Shown here: in pieces, positions 51,427 to 59,701 of the stretch | Position numbering within the stretch: the stretch's first letter is position 1 | How the letters are laid out: each line of letters begins with the position of its first letter | Assembly: GCA_934757275.1 (NCBI GenBank) | Contig: CAKVLN010000001.1 | Span: 248,001 to 312,000 of the forward strand | From: an uncultured Candidatus Melainabacteria bacterium | GTDB taxonomy: Bacteria > Cyanobacteriota > Vampirovibrionia > Gastranaerophilales > Gastranaerophilaceae | Direction of reading: 5' to 3' | DNA length: 64,000 nucleotides | Notes under the pieces: generated by a model | What the model saw: the letters and a program-made list of their open reading frames with translations, nothing else | What the model was told of the DNA's origin: nothing | Databases searched by the model: none | Program-made: the position numbers and the translations under genes

Positions 51427-52505
51427 TAGAAATCACTCTCCTCGTCAAAATCTTCATCTTTAAAGTATTCAAAACCAGCACAGGTTCTGAAATTTTTAAG
51501 TATTGCTTTATCAAATTCTTCGTCAGGAACGATTTTACCGTTAACATAAGTGTAGCTTATGTTTGTGGTTGGCTCATCGCTAAGTTTTTGGGCGTAATAA
51601 TCATCACTTGAAATCAATTTTCTTGAAACTTCATTCAATAAATTGAAAATGTATGCTGATTGCAAAGTTGAAGAATCAGGTTCTTCCACAATCAACATTG
51701 CAGCCTTTTGAAGTTCGTTAAAGGAGTCGTTGTATCTGTTTAATTGTCTTAAAAGCACTGCCAAATTGTAGTGAGCATCAAATCTCATTGGCTCAACATC
51801 AATTGCTTTGCAGTAGTCTAAACCAGCCTCTCTGTATTCGCCACGGAGATGATGAGCAACGGCTCTATTGTAGAAAATGTCATAATTCTTTTTGAGGAAT
51901 TTTAGAGATTTTGTATAAGCTTCAATTGCATCACCTAAGAATTGGTAGGCTAAATATTTTTTTTCTAAAGGCAAGTACATTGCCTTTTGCTTATAAGCTA
52001 CACCTTTGTTGTAATAAGCAATACCACGGTTTGCACGCACACTTTTTACATTTGAATAAACAAATGGTATCCAAAGTTTCCAAATTTTTAGTTGAGTAAT
52101 TGTGTCAAACTGGTCGATTGCCTCATCAAAAAAGCCTAAATCTTCTGAGTATACAATACCCAAATTCATTCTTGCCATAACAAATTTTGGATTGTGCTTA
52201 ATTGCGTGTTCGTAAGCATCAACTGCTGCAAAATAATCTTCGTATACTGCATAAATGTTGCCAAGATTAAACCACGCTTCATAATGCTCTGGGTAAAGTT
52301 TAAGCCCTTCTTGATAGTATTCTAACGTTTTTGCCATATTATCTTGGCTATATGCTTGATCACCTTTGTATATAAGATATGTCCCTTTTACTTTTAGAGC
52401 TTGTTTTTCTATCCAACCCCAGAAAAAAAATATCAGAATTGCCAAAAGGCAAATTAAGATAACAAGTGTAACTTTTGAAAATAATTTTCTGATAAAACGT
52501 TTCAT
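51426..52505 (-). CDS. Membrane-anchored TPR protein
   Basis: The 359 residues start with a signal anchor (KVTLVILICLLAILIFFFWG), then five or more TPR units between 40 and 290 (AKTLEYYQEGLKLYPEHYEA, AVDAYEHAIKHNPKFVMARM, YREAGLDYCKAIDVEPMRFD). The acidic tail ends DEDFDEESDF. Probably a scaffold facing the periplasm. It is the first gene of the four-gene unit with the cyclase, tsaE and tsaB; its stop abuts the cyclase ATG. An extended -10 box (TGT-TATAAT) 9 bases upstream gives a nearly leaderless start. Confidence 0.75.
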   Translation of the reverse strand: MKRFIRKLFSKVTLVILICLLAILIFFFWGWIEKQALKVKGTYLIYKGDQAYSQDNMAKTLEYYQEGLKLYPEHYEAWFNLGNIYAVYEDYFAAVDAYEHAIKHNPKFVMARMNLGIVYSEDLGFFDEAIDQFDTITQLKIWKLWIPFVYSNVKSVRANRGIAYYNKGVAYKQKAMYLPLEKKYLAYQFLGDAIEAYTKSLKFLKKNYDIFYNRAVAHHLRGEYREAGLDYCKAIDVEPMRFDAHYNLAVLLRQLNRYNDSFNELQKAAMLIVEEPDSSTLQSAYIFNLLNEVSRKLISSDDYYAQKLSDEPTTNISYTYVNGKIVPDEEFDKAILKNFRTCAGFEYFKDEDFDEESDF

Positions 52506-52514
52506 ACTTTCTAA

Positions 52515-52523
52515 ATTATAACA
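52515..52523 (-). promoter_or_regulatory. Extended -10 promoter of the TPR-cyclase-tsaE-tsaB unit
   Basis: TGT-TATAAT on the minus strand (hexamer 52515-52520), 9 bases before the ATG ending at 52505. No ribosome binding site between. Confidence 0.55.
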
Positions 52524-52699
52524 TGAAATTTTAACTGGAAGAATATGTCATTTTATTTGGTTAATAATTGATTTCCACTAATATTTAAGAGCTTCTTCGT
52601 TCTAACAATTGTAACTTCCCTCTTGTATTTACTTCTTGAAGGTTTTATAATTCTGGCAAAGAGAGTAACCCCCATAAGTGTAAAATAAGGAGTAGAGAT

Positions 52700-54139
52700 A
52701 TGAAAATATTGTTTGCAGCAGCAGAAGTTTCACCTTTTTCAAAAGCAGGCGGTTTATCTGATGTCGTTGGAAGTTTACCAAAAGCGTTAGAAAAAGATGC
52801 CGAAATCGCTATTTTTACTCCGCTCCATGGTTGTATAGATAAAGAAAAATGGGGAATTAAAGAACTTGAAAATTCTGAAATGTGGATAACTTTCGGTTCT
52901 TCTCCACAAAAGTTTAAATTACACATGACGAAACTTCCAAACACTAATATCAATGTATTTTTCGTACAAAACGATTGGTATTTTTCTTGTTTTAAAGAAG
53001 TTTATCCACGCTGGCTAGATACTCGTTATGAACACGAAAGATATGTAGCATTTTCTCTTGCAACATTAGAATATGCAAAACAACTTAATTTCAGAGCTGA
53101 TATAATTCATTCCAACGATTGGCATACTGCTATGATTCCTTTGTATATCAAGGCAAATTACAAATTCGATGAATTTTGGTCAAAGACAAAAAATGTGTTT
53201 GAAATTCATAATTTGGCATACCAAGGTGTATGGTTTGAGGATATTCTTGATTTTGCAAATATGAGAAAAGATATCGTCTTCAATGAGTGGGGGTGCGAAC
53301 ACTATGGACGTGTTAACTGGCTAAAAGGTGCAATTAACTATGCTGATAAGGTAGTTGCGGTTTCTCCAAATTATGCAAAAGAAATTTTAACTCAAGAGTA
53401 TGGCGAAGGTATGGATTACACGCTTAGAGGTCACACAGATAAGCTTGTTGGAATTGTAAACGGAATTGATTATGATGTGTTTAATCCAAAAACAGATAAG
53501 ACCTTGGCGAAAAACTACGACGTAAATTCTTTAGAGTTAAAAGAAGAAAACAAAAAGAAAATTTTAGAATATTTCGGCTTAAAATATAAACCAGAAAGAC
53601 CTTTGATTGCTCTAATATCAAGGCTTGTTGACCAGAAGGGGTTAGACTTAATTAGGCAAGTTGAAAATGATTTGCGTAATCTTGAGGCCGATTTCATTTT
53701 CTTGGGTTCTGGCGATAAATCTTATGAAGATTTGTTCATTTGGCTTTCAAATAATACGCCAAACATAAGAGCATATATCGGTTATAGAGGTGATTTGGCT
53801 AATTTGATTTACGCAGGTAGTGATTTCTTCTTGATGCCTTCAAAATTTGAACCTTGCGGACTTTCTCAATTGATTGCAATGCGTTTTGGTTCGTTGCCAA
53901 TTGTTCGTGCTACAGGCGGTTTGGAAGATACTGTAACAGGTTATCCGCTAGATAATTCAGACGGTTTTAAATTCTGGGGATATAATGGCGGAGCGATGAA
54001 AGAGGCAATTTTGTGCGCAATGAATGTTTATAAAGATAAGTATACTTTGAACGCAATGCGCCACAGTGCAATGGTTGCAGATTTCAGCTGGAAAGAAAGT
54101 GCTAAGAAATATCTAGATATGTACAAATCATTAGTCTAA
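52700..54139 (+). CDS. glgA: Glycogen synthase (ADP-glucose type)
   Basis: The 479 residues start ILFAAAEVSPFSKAGGLSDV, with K15 of the K-x-G-G-L ADP-glucose motif. HSNDWHTAMIPLYIKANY, VFEIHNLAYQGVW, LVGIVNGIDYDVFNPKTD and SKFEPCGLSQLIAMRFGSLP follow, as in GT5 enzymes. It extends alpha-1,4-glucan from ADP-glucose. Full length, AAGGAG site. The GH57 enzyme 1.4 kb downstream probably works in the same glucan pathway. Confidence 0.96.
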   Translation: MKILFAAAEVSPFSKAGGLSDVVGSLPKALEKDAEIAIFTPLHGCIDKEKWGIKELENSEMWITFGSSPQKFKLHMTKLPNTNINVFFVQNDWYFSCFKEVYPRWLDTRYEHERYVAFSLATLEYAKQLNFRADIIHSNDWHTAMIPLYIKANYKFDEFWSKTKNVFEIHNLAYQGVWFEDILDFANMRKDIVFNEWGCEHYGRVNWLKGAINYADKVVAVSPNYAKEILTQEYGEGMDYTLRGHTDKLVGIVNGIDYDVFNPKTDKTLAKNYDVNSLELKEENKKKILEYFGLKYKPERPLIALISRLVDQKGLDLIRQVENDLRNLEADFIFLGSGDKSYEDLFIWLSNNTPNIRAYIGYRGDLANLIYAGSDFFLMPSKFEPCGLSQLIAMRFGSLPIVRATGGLEDTVTGYPLDNSDGFKFWGYNGGAMKEAILCAMNVYKDKYTLNAMRHSAMVADFSWKESAKKYLDMYKSLV

Positions 54140-54175
54140 AATAGTCAAAATATGTTACAAATTGTGACTAAATCA

Positions 54176-54204
54176 TTGACAAAATGCACCATTTGTTGTA
54201 TATT
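54176..54204 (+). promoter_or_regulatory. Strong promoter of the glycine-zipper gene
   Basis: TTGACA (54176-54181), exactly 17 bases, TATATT (54199-54204). Predicted start near 54211 gives a 28-base leader with a GAGGAAAT site. Confidence 0.75.
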
Positions 54205-54238
54205 GCATGCGTGTGTTTATAAGAATGAGGAAATAGAG

Positions 54239-54553
54239 ATGAAAGTAAGTGCTATTCAGTCTTATAGCGTTAATAGCGCATTTAAAGCAAGAAAACATAG
54301 CAAGGTTAGGGAGCAAATCCCACCAATCACTACTTCAAATCAGGGCGATACAGTAGCGTTTAAAGGGAAAGCCGCTGCTGGAGCGACAATTGGTGGACTA
54401 TTGGGCGCAGCTGCCATAACATTACTTTCTGGGGGCGCAGCAATTCCGTTGATTGTAGGTGCTTATACTATTGGTGGTGCAGCCGTTGGAGCTGGTGTTG
54501 GAGAAGCGTTTAGCGATGAAAATAAGACTAAAGGTGACAAAAAAGAAGAGTAG
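54239..54553 (+). CDS. Glycine-zipper orphan with the shared N-terminal peptide
   Basis: From ATG at 54239 the protein has 104 residues; the earlier TTG at 54152 would start upstream of the promoter. It begins MKVSAIQSYSVNSAFKARKH (M-K-V...F-K-A) and has a second F-K-G before the membrane part. Residues 46-93 are a long glycine/alanine helix hairpin (GATIGGLLGAAAITLL, GAYTIGGAAVGAGVGEAF) like glycine-zipper membrane-inserting proteins. The end is charged. It has its own strong promoter and terminator, so it is expressed alone. Pore former, lysis-type or envelope protein are all possible. Confidence 0.75.
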   Translation: MKVSAIQSYSVNSAFKARKHSKVREQIPPITTSNQGDTVAFKGKAAAGATIGGLLGAAAITLLSGGAAIPLIVGAYTIGGAAVGAGVGEAFSDENKTKGDKKEE

Positions 54554-54560
54554 TTTAGAA

Positions 54561-54593
54561 AAGATGAATTGAAATTCTCAATTCATCTTTTTT
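54561..54593 (+). terminator. Terminator after the glycine-zipper gene
   Basis: AAGATGAATTGA pairs with TCAATTCATCTT (12 bp) around AATTC, followed by T residues. Confidence 0.88.
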
Positions 54594-54640
54594 ACAAAAA
54601 GAGTCCATGGTATAATCAAACAAAAACTAGGAGAAATTTA

Positions 54641-55471
54641 ATGTTTAGCACTGATATTATTTACGAAGTTGTAACTTTTTCTATAGGTGACACAAAATCT
54701 GGAACGAAAATGGGTAAATTGCAACTGAAAGACCCAAAAACTAACGAGTTTTTGAATTGTATTTTGTGGGAAGAAGCCTTAAATAGAATGGACTCAAAAT
54801 TGTTCCGTTGCGGAAACCAACTTAGAATAGTATCAGGCTCTTTTAATGAAAAATACAACAATTGTTTGGTGAATGCGCTTGAACTTATCAAAGAGGCTAA
54901 AACAGGACTTGATAAAGAGGAACAAGAGAAAACTTATCAAGAGCTGATGGAGTTTGCAAATAGAATTAAGGACGAAAAATTGAAGAACTTTGTCGTTGGT
55001 ATTTATGAAGGAAACAAAGAAAAAATCTTGATTTGTCCAGCGGCTAAAATGATGCATCACAACTATATTGGTGGTTTGATGATTCACACTTTAGAATGTT
55101 TAAAATATGCAGAGGTTAACTTGCAGGCGTTTTTCCAGAAACTTAATCAAGATGAAGTTTTTGCAGCTTGCTTGTTACACGATATTGGTAAAATCTTTGA
55201 ATATACTGTAAATACTGAATCAGGTTTGATTGATTATGACGAGAATTTCCGCAAAGAATGGTTAACTCACTCTCAATACGGTTTTTCAATCTGTATGACT
55301 GCAGGTTTCAAAAGAGTTGCAAAAATGATTGCAGCGCACCACGCAAGAGCTGATTGGGGCGCAATTGTAGACTTAAATGAAAAAGATTTAGAGCCGATTG
55401 TTTATCTAATTCACCACATTGATGATTTGTCTGCAAAATTTGGGCAAATTAATGTTGCAATGTTAGGATAA
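54641..55471 (+). CDS. YhaM-like 3'-5' exoribonuclease (OB fold plus HD)
   Basis: I start at ATG 54641 (276 residues); the frame opens at 54569 inside the terminator and is not used there. Residues 5-90 form an OB-fold-like nucleic acid part (VVTFSIGDTKSGTKMGKLQL). The HD domain follows: MMHHNYIGGLMIHTLECLKY and CLLHDIGKIFEY, with AAHHARADWG and LIHHIDDL. This arrangement is that of YhaM/CBF1-type exonucleases, which trim RNA or ssDNA. Slightly shorter than B. subtilis YhaM (about 314). Confidence 0.85.
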   Translation: MFSTDIIYEVVTFSIGDTKSGTKMGKLQLKDPKTNEFLNCILWEEALNRMDSKLFRCGNQLRIVSGSFNEKYNNCLVNALELIKEAKTGLDKEEQEKTYQELMEFANRIKDEKLKNFVVGIYEGNKEKILICPAAKMMHHNYIGGLMIHTLECLKYAEVNLQAFFQKLNQDEVFAACLLHDIGKIFEYTVNTESGLIDYDENFRKEWLTHSQYGFSICMTAGFKRVAKMIAAHHARADWGAIVDLNEKDLEPIVYLIHHIDDLSAKFGQINVAMLG

Positions 55472-55499
55472 AACTTTCAACACATCTTTTAACAATTCC

Positions 55500-55528
55500 T
55501 TGCTAACTTCTGAGATTTTTAGTATACT
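55500..55528 (+). promoter_or_regulatory. Promoter giving a leaderless GH57 mRNA
   Basis: TTGCTA (55500-55505), 17 bases, TATACT (55523-55528), then 6 bases to the ATG at 55535. Confidence 0.55.
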
Positions 55529-55534
55529 CAAGTT

Positions 55535-57769
55535 ATGAATAAGCAGAAACTTTCTCTTGCCATATATTGGCACATGCATCAACCGGTTTATGAGTTGGAA
55601 GGCACATATCTTATGCCTTGGGTAAGGTTGCACGCCGTAAAAGATTACTTGGATATGGTGCTTTTTTTAGATAAGTTTCCGAAACTAAAATTAAATTTTA
55701 ACATTGTTCCTGCACTTTTAGATGCAATTATTGACTACACTGAGCAGGGATACCACGATATTCATTCAGAGTTAACCTCATCAAATGCTGATAACTTGAC
55801 CGACGAGGAAAAAGCTTTTATTTTGAATAACTTTTTTAGTTCAAAATTTGAAACAATGATTTATCGTAGCGAAAACTACAAGCGATTGTATCAAAAACGT
55901 TTTTCAAAAGATGTTGCAACGCTTGAAGATTTTTCTTCACAAGACCTTTCAGACTTGATGGCATTGTTTAATCTTGTCTGGATTGATCCCGTGCATTTCG
56001 TGCGCTACCCACGACTTGCGGAACTTTGGGAAAAGCAGAGCGGATATACGCAAGAAGATAGAATTGAAATTTTAAGTATACAAAAATCGATTATTAGAGA
56101 AATTATACCGACTTATAAAAAATATATTCAAGAAGGTCGAATAGAAATCTCTACAAGTCCGTATTACCACGCAATTTTACCGATTTTGATTGATGTAAAG
56201 TCTTCTGTTAAATCTGTGCTGACAACCGAAGGCTTACCAACGAATTTGGGAATGTTAGATGATGCTAAGTATCAGATAAAAAGTGCGTTAGATAGAATTG
56301 AAGAAGTTTTTGGAGTGCGCCCAAAAGGAATGTGGCCGCCTGAATTGTGTTTAGGTCCAAAAACCTTGAGCTTGCTTTCAAAAGCAGGTGTAAAGTGGAC
56401 TATTTCTGACGAAGGTGTTCTTGCAAATTCTATTAACTTTGATTTTATTCGTGACTTCAAGGGAAATTTGAACGACCCATACCACTTGCTAAAAGTGTAT
56501 TCTTATCAAACAAAGGAAAGTGATATCGACATAATATTTAGAGATAGATCAATTCCTAACTTGATAAACTTTGAGTATGCTGGCATTAACCCTAAAATGG
56601 CGGCAGGTGATTTGTACGAAAAAATTAAGATGATGCAAAATAAATTGCTCGTTTCGCCTGATAATACACACCTTTTGACAATTGCTTCTGATTGCGAAAA
56701 TTGTTGGGAAAATTATCAAAACGACGGCATAGACTTTTTAGAAAATATTTATTCACTAATTGAGAACGACGAAAGCCTTGAAACAGTTCTTATTAGTGAT
56801 TATATAGAAAACGATAAGCATAAGAAAAACTTGAAGAAAATTTATTCTGGCTCTTGGATTGATAAAACTTTCCAATATTGGATTGGTGAGCCAGAAAAAA
56901 ACAAAGCTTGGACATATTTGAAGAAAACGAAAGATGATTTCGATAATTTCGTAAAAAATAATAAAAACAATCCGCAAATAAAATTAGCAAAACGTGAAAT
57001 CTTAATTGCGGAAGGCAGCGACTGGTTTTGGTGGTACGGCGAGCCTAATAATTCTGGTCAGGATTTTATTTTTGACTATATGTTTAGAGAACGCTTGAAG
57101 AATGTTTATTTACTTCTCGGTATGAATTATCCAGATTACTTGGATAAAACCTTGATTACAACTCTTGATGTACCGTTTAAACACCCAAAACGTCATATAA
57201 CGCCACAAATGGACGGTTTAAATAAAAGCATTGATGATTGGTACAACTCTGGTACAATCAGTATGATTGACGGACCTGTATTTAGAGAAAACAAGAATGT
57301 CGATAAAATCAATTTTGGTTGCGATAAAGATAATATTTATTTCAGACTTCATGTTAATAAAGGCTCTGGCGAAATAAGTTTTGTTGATAGAATTAATCAG
57401 TTCTATATTTATACGAGAAACGCAAGCAAAACTAATGATAGAGCTTACATTCGTTTGATTAGCAAAACAGATAATCCTTATCCTATTTTGTTAGAAAAAT
57501 TTGAACATGAGTTGACACTAACATTAGTCAAAGATACTCTTTATCCACCACGTTTGACGGCAGTTTTACACCCAAATATGTGGACATTAGATAACCCCGA
57601 TGGGATAAAAATTGTGTACAATGATGTGATTGACGTTTGTATTCCATTTGAGAAAATCGGTGTAGACATGGGCGAAACAGTCGAGTTCTTTATGGCAAAC
57701 ACTGATTCTGGAGTAAAAAATACATATATTCCTCAAGAAATTTTGTTGGCAATGACAAGAGAAGAGTAA
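55535..57769 (+). CDS. Glycoside hydrolase family 57 protein
   Basis: The 744 residues contain HMHQP (13-17), the first GH57 motif. GRIEISTSPYYHAILPIL is the second. GMWPPELCLG holds the likely nucleophile E270, and SDCENCWENYQNDG the acid/base D386. A GH57 barrel of about 400 residues is followed by a helical region and a beta-rich C-terminus (from about 600). It acts on alpha-1,4/1,6-glucans (amylase, amylopullulanase or transferase). With glgA nearby it probably trims or mobilises glycogen. No signal peptide, so cytosolic. Confidence 0.88.
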   Translation: MNKQKLSLAIYWHMHQPVYELEGTYLMPWVRLHAVKDYLDMVLFLDKFPKLKLNFNIVPALLDAIIDYTEQGYHDIHSELTSSNADNLTDEEKAFILNNFFSSKFETMIYRSENYKRLYQKRFSKDVATLEDFSSQDLSDLMALFNLVWIDPVHFVRYPRLAELWEKQSGYTQEDRIEILSIQKSIIREIIPTYKKYIQEGRIEISTSPYYHAILPILIDVKSSVKSVLTTEGLPTNLGMLDDAKYQIKSALDRIEEVFGVRPKGMWPPELCLGPKTLSLLSKAGVKWTISDEGVLANSINFDFIRDFKGNLNDPYHLLKVYSYQTKESDIDIIFRDRSIPNLINFEYAGINPKMAAGDLYEKIKMMQNKLLVSPDNTHLLTIASDCENCWENYQNDGIDFLENIYSLIENDESLETVLISDYIENDKHKKNLKKIYSGSWIDKTFQYWIGEPEKNKAWTYLKKTKDDFDNFVKNNKNNPQIKLAKREILIAEGSDWFWWYGEPNNSGQDFIFDYMFRERLKNVYLLLGMNYPDYLDKTLITTLDVPFKHPKRHITPQMDGLNKSIDDWYNSGTISMIDGPVFRENKNVDKINFGCDKDNIYFRLHVNKGSGEISFVDRINQFYIYTRNASKTNDRAYIRLISKTDNPYPILLEKFEHELTLTLVKDTLYPPRLTAVLHPNMWTLDNPDGIKIVYNDVIDVCIPFEKIGVDMGETVEFFMANTDSGVKNTYIPQEILLAMTREE

Positions 57770-57806
57770 TTTATTGGTCAAGTATTTGCACTTAATTTTC
57801 TTAAAG

Positions 57807-58319
57807 TTAGTCTTTTCTCAAAAAACTAACAAATTTTCCGCCATAATTTTTTTGTTTTAAAAGCTCGCAATTGTCAAAATCTATTTCTTCAGAATGTTCA
57901 GCTATAATTATTCCTCTTTTGATTTTGGAAAGAATTTCCTCGTAAATACCACTCATATAAGGTGGGTCAACATAAATCACATCAAAATCTTCTTCAATTC
58001 TTTTTATTAGTTTAAGACTATCGCCAATACTCAAATTTGGTTTTAAGCCTACTGTTTGGTAGTTTTTTTTCAAGATTTGTGCAACCTTAGGATTCTTTTC
58101 AAATACTTTTACTTTGCTAAAACCTCGTGACAAAGCCTCCAAACCCATTATTCCAGAACCGCCAAAAACATCAAGAAAGCTTTTACCCTCAAAGTCGCCA
58201 ATAATCGAATACAAGGTGTTAAAAACACCCATTCTTACTTTTGAAAGTGTTGGGCGTGTTATCTTCTCGTCAGGTGCTTCAACCTTGCGTCCTTTGTACA
58301 TGCCAGCGGTTATAATCAT
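57807..58319 (-). CDS. rsmD: 16S rRNA (guanine-966-N2) methyltransferase
   Basis: The 170 residues start MYKGRKVEAP, with RPTLSKVRMGVFNTL, the SAM motif FLDVFGGSGIMGLEALSRG and the catalytic DVIYVDPPYMSGIYEEIL (D-P-P-Y). This is the full RsmD pattern. It methylates G966 of 16S rRNA. It is the last gene of the unit starting with purine nucleoside phosphorylase; its first base overlaps the bioD-like stop. Confidence 0.92.
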   Translation of the reverse strand: MIITAGMYKGRKVEAPDEKITRPTLSKVRMGVFNTLYSIIGDFEGKSFLDVFGGSGIMGLEALSRGFSKVKVFEKNPKVAQILKKNYQTVGLKPNLSIGDSLKLIKRIEEDFDVIYVDPPYMSGIYEEILSKIKRGIIIAEHSEEIDFDNCELLKQKNYGGKFVSFLRKD

Positions 58320-59035
58320 TAGTTACATTCCAATTTCTCGATTTTGACATTAAAAATGCTTTCAATGTCGACACCGTTTAGAATACTTGTAATCAAATCT
58401 TCTGGAGCCAATTTACCTTCTACATGCGAAATTAGTCCTAAAATTTTAACATTTGTGTACTCTTCAATTACTCGTGGAATTGCGGTCAAAAGCGTTTTAG
58501 GACAATCTTCTGCGATATTATTTAATACAACTCCTCGAATTTCAAGCCCCTTCTCTTGAGCCGTATAAATTGATAGCAAAGTATCATTGATAGAATCTTC
58601 TCTAGGCGTAACAACAAAAAGCACTGGAAGTTGCAATCTTTTTATTAAATCAGCAGTCTGCACAGATGGCGCAAGTGGGCTTAACAAGCCACAATCACCG
58701 TCTAAAATTGTGCAATCTGAAAGCGCAGAAATTCTTTGGAACTCGCTATTAATAAGTTCTAGGTCAATCGGCTCATTTTCAAGCTCAGAAGCAATTAAAG
58801 GCTCGTTTACAGACTTAAACAAGTAAGAAAAATGAGTGTCTATGTATGGGTCAACAGATTTTACATAAGTTAAATCTGGTGATTGCATAAAACCGTTGCG
58901 CTCGATTCCTGCGGTTTGTATTGGTTTATACACACAAGTCGAGTAGCCTAGGCTTTGCATTGTAGCAGCAAGTCCCGCAGTTAAAAAGGTTTTGCCTTCT
59001 TTTCTGTTTGCAGAGGTTATGTAAAGGTTTAGCAT
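58319..59035 (-). CDS. bioD: Dethiobiotin synthetase-like ATPase
   Basis: The 238 residues start LYITSANRKEGKTFLTAGLA, the BioD place for a P-loop, but with S-A-N-R-K-E-G-K-T in place of the usual G-T-D-T-x-V-G-K-T. VYKPIQTAG, DGDCGLLSPLAPSVQTADLI and LFVVTPREDSINDTLLSI fit BioD (carbamoylation of DAPA to dethiobiotin), as does the length. No other biotin gene is in the window apart from an alpha-oxoamine synthase that might be BioF. A related MinD/CobB-type ATPase remains possible. Confidence 0.75.
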   Translation of the reverse strand: MLNLYITSANRKEGKTFLTAGLAATMQSLGYSTCVYKPIQTAGIERNGFMQSPDLTYVKSVDPYIDTHFSYLFKSVNEPLIASELENEPIDLELINSEFQRISALSDCTILDGDCGLLSPLAPSVQTADLIKRLQLPVLFVVTPREDSINDTLLSIYTAQEKGLEIRGVVLNNIAEDCPKTLLTAIPRVIEEYTNVKILGLISHVEGKLAPEDLITSILNGVDIESIFNVKIEKLECN

Positions 59036-59445
59036 AATATTTGTACCGTAATGTTTCTAGAACGTTGCTTGTTGTCGAAATCTAGAAGCACAACTTGTTG
59101 CCACGTTCCGAGATTTAGAAGTCCGTCTTTAAGTGCAATATTTACAGAACTTCCTACTAAAGCAGCTCTAACGTGGGCATAACCATTGCCATCGTGCCAA
59201 ATTTCGTCGTGATGGTATTCCATTCCTGTTGGAGCAATTCTCTCTAAAGCTTCTTTTAAATCTTGGACAAGCCCTTTTTCGTATTCAATGGTAGTAACTG
59301 CAGACGTACTACCTTGAACAGATACACACACTAATGCATCTTTTAGTTCGTGCTGATAAACACAGTTTTGAACATGTTTTGTGATGTCCACAATATCATT
59401 ATTTCCAACTGTATTTATAACAAAATGTTCGTTAATAATTGTCAT
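59029..59445 (-). CDS. yjbQ: YjbQ/UPF0047 family protein
   Basis: The 138 residues carry LVCVSVQGSTSAVTTIEY, HDEIWHDGNGYAHVRAALVG and LNLGTWQQVVLLDFDNKQRSR, the UPF0047 pattern with its conserved H-x-x-D-G-N-x-x-A-H. Members have weak thiamin phosphate synthase activity; the real role is unsettled. Overlaps bioD by 7 bases. Confidence 0.92.
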   Translation of the reverse strand: MTIINEHFVINTVGNNDIVDITKHVQNCVYQHELKDALVCVSVQGSTSAVTTIEYEKGLVQDLKEALERIAPTGMEYHHDEIWHDGNGYAHVRAALVGSSVNIALKDGLLNLGTWQQVVLLDFDNKQRSRNITVQILC

Positions 59446-59455
59446 TTTAGACCTC

Positions 59456-59701
59456 TTATTCTATTACTTTATATAAAGTAGGAGCTTCTTGAATACTTAC
59501 ATTTCCATTAGGTATAACTAGCACTTCAACTTTTTCTGTTTTAGATGCATACTCAATTTCTATAATATCACCAACTTTAAGTTGTTTGGCAGGTTTTGCA
59601 CTATTACCATTAACTAATACTCGCCCCATTTCTGAAACAGTATTAGCAACTGTACGTCTTTTTATCAATCTTGAAACTTTTAAAAACTTGTCTAATCTCA
59701 T
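59456..59701 (-). CDS. rqcP: S4-domain RNA-binding protein (RqcP/YabO-like)
   Basis: The 81 residues are a bare S4 domain: MRLDKFLKVSRLIKRRTVAN, GRVLVNGNSAKPAKQLKVGD, IIEIEY. This is nearly the RqcP (YabO) sequence, which binds 23S rRNA/tRNA and works with RqcH in tailing stalled nascent chains. No RqcH in the window. It overlaps the phosphorylase stop by 4 bases. Confidence 0.85.
   Translation of the reverse strand: MRLDKFLKVSRLIKRRTVANTVSEMGRVLVNGNSAKPAKQLKVGDIIEIEYASKTEKVEVLVIPNGNVSIQEAPTLYKVIE

Noticed and set aside
54569..54640. N-terminal extension of the YhaM-like gene
   Set aside because: It begins inside the terminator of the preceding gene.
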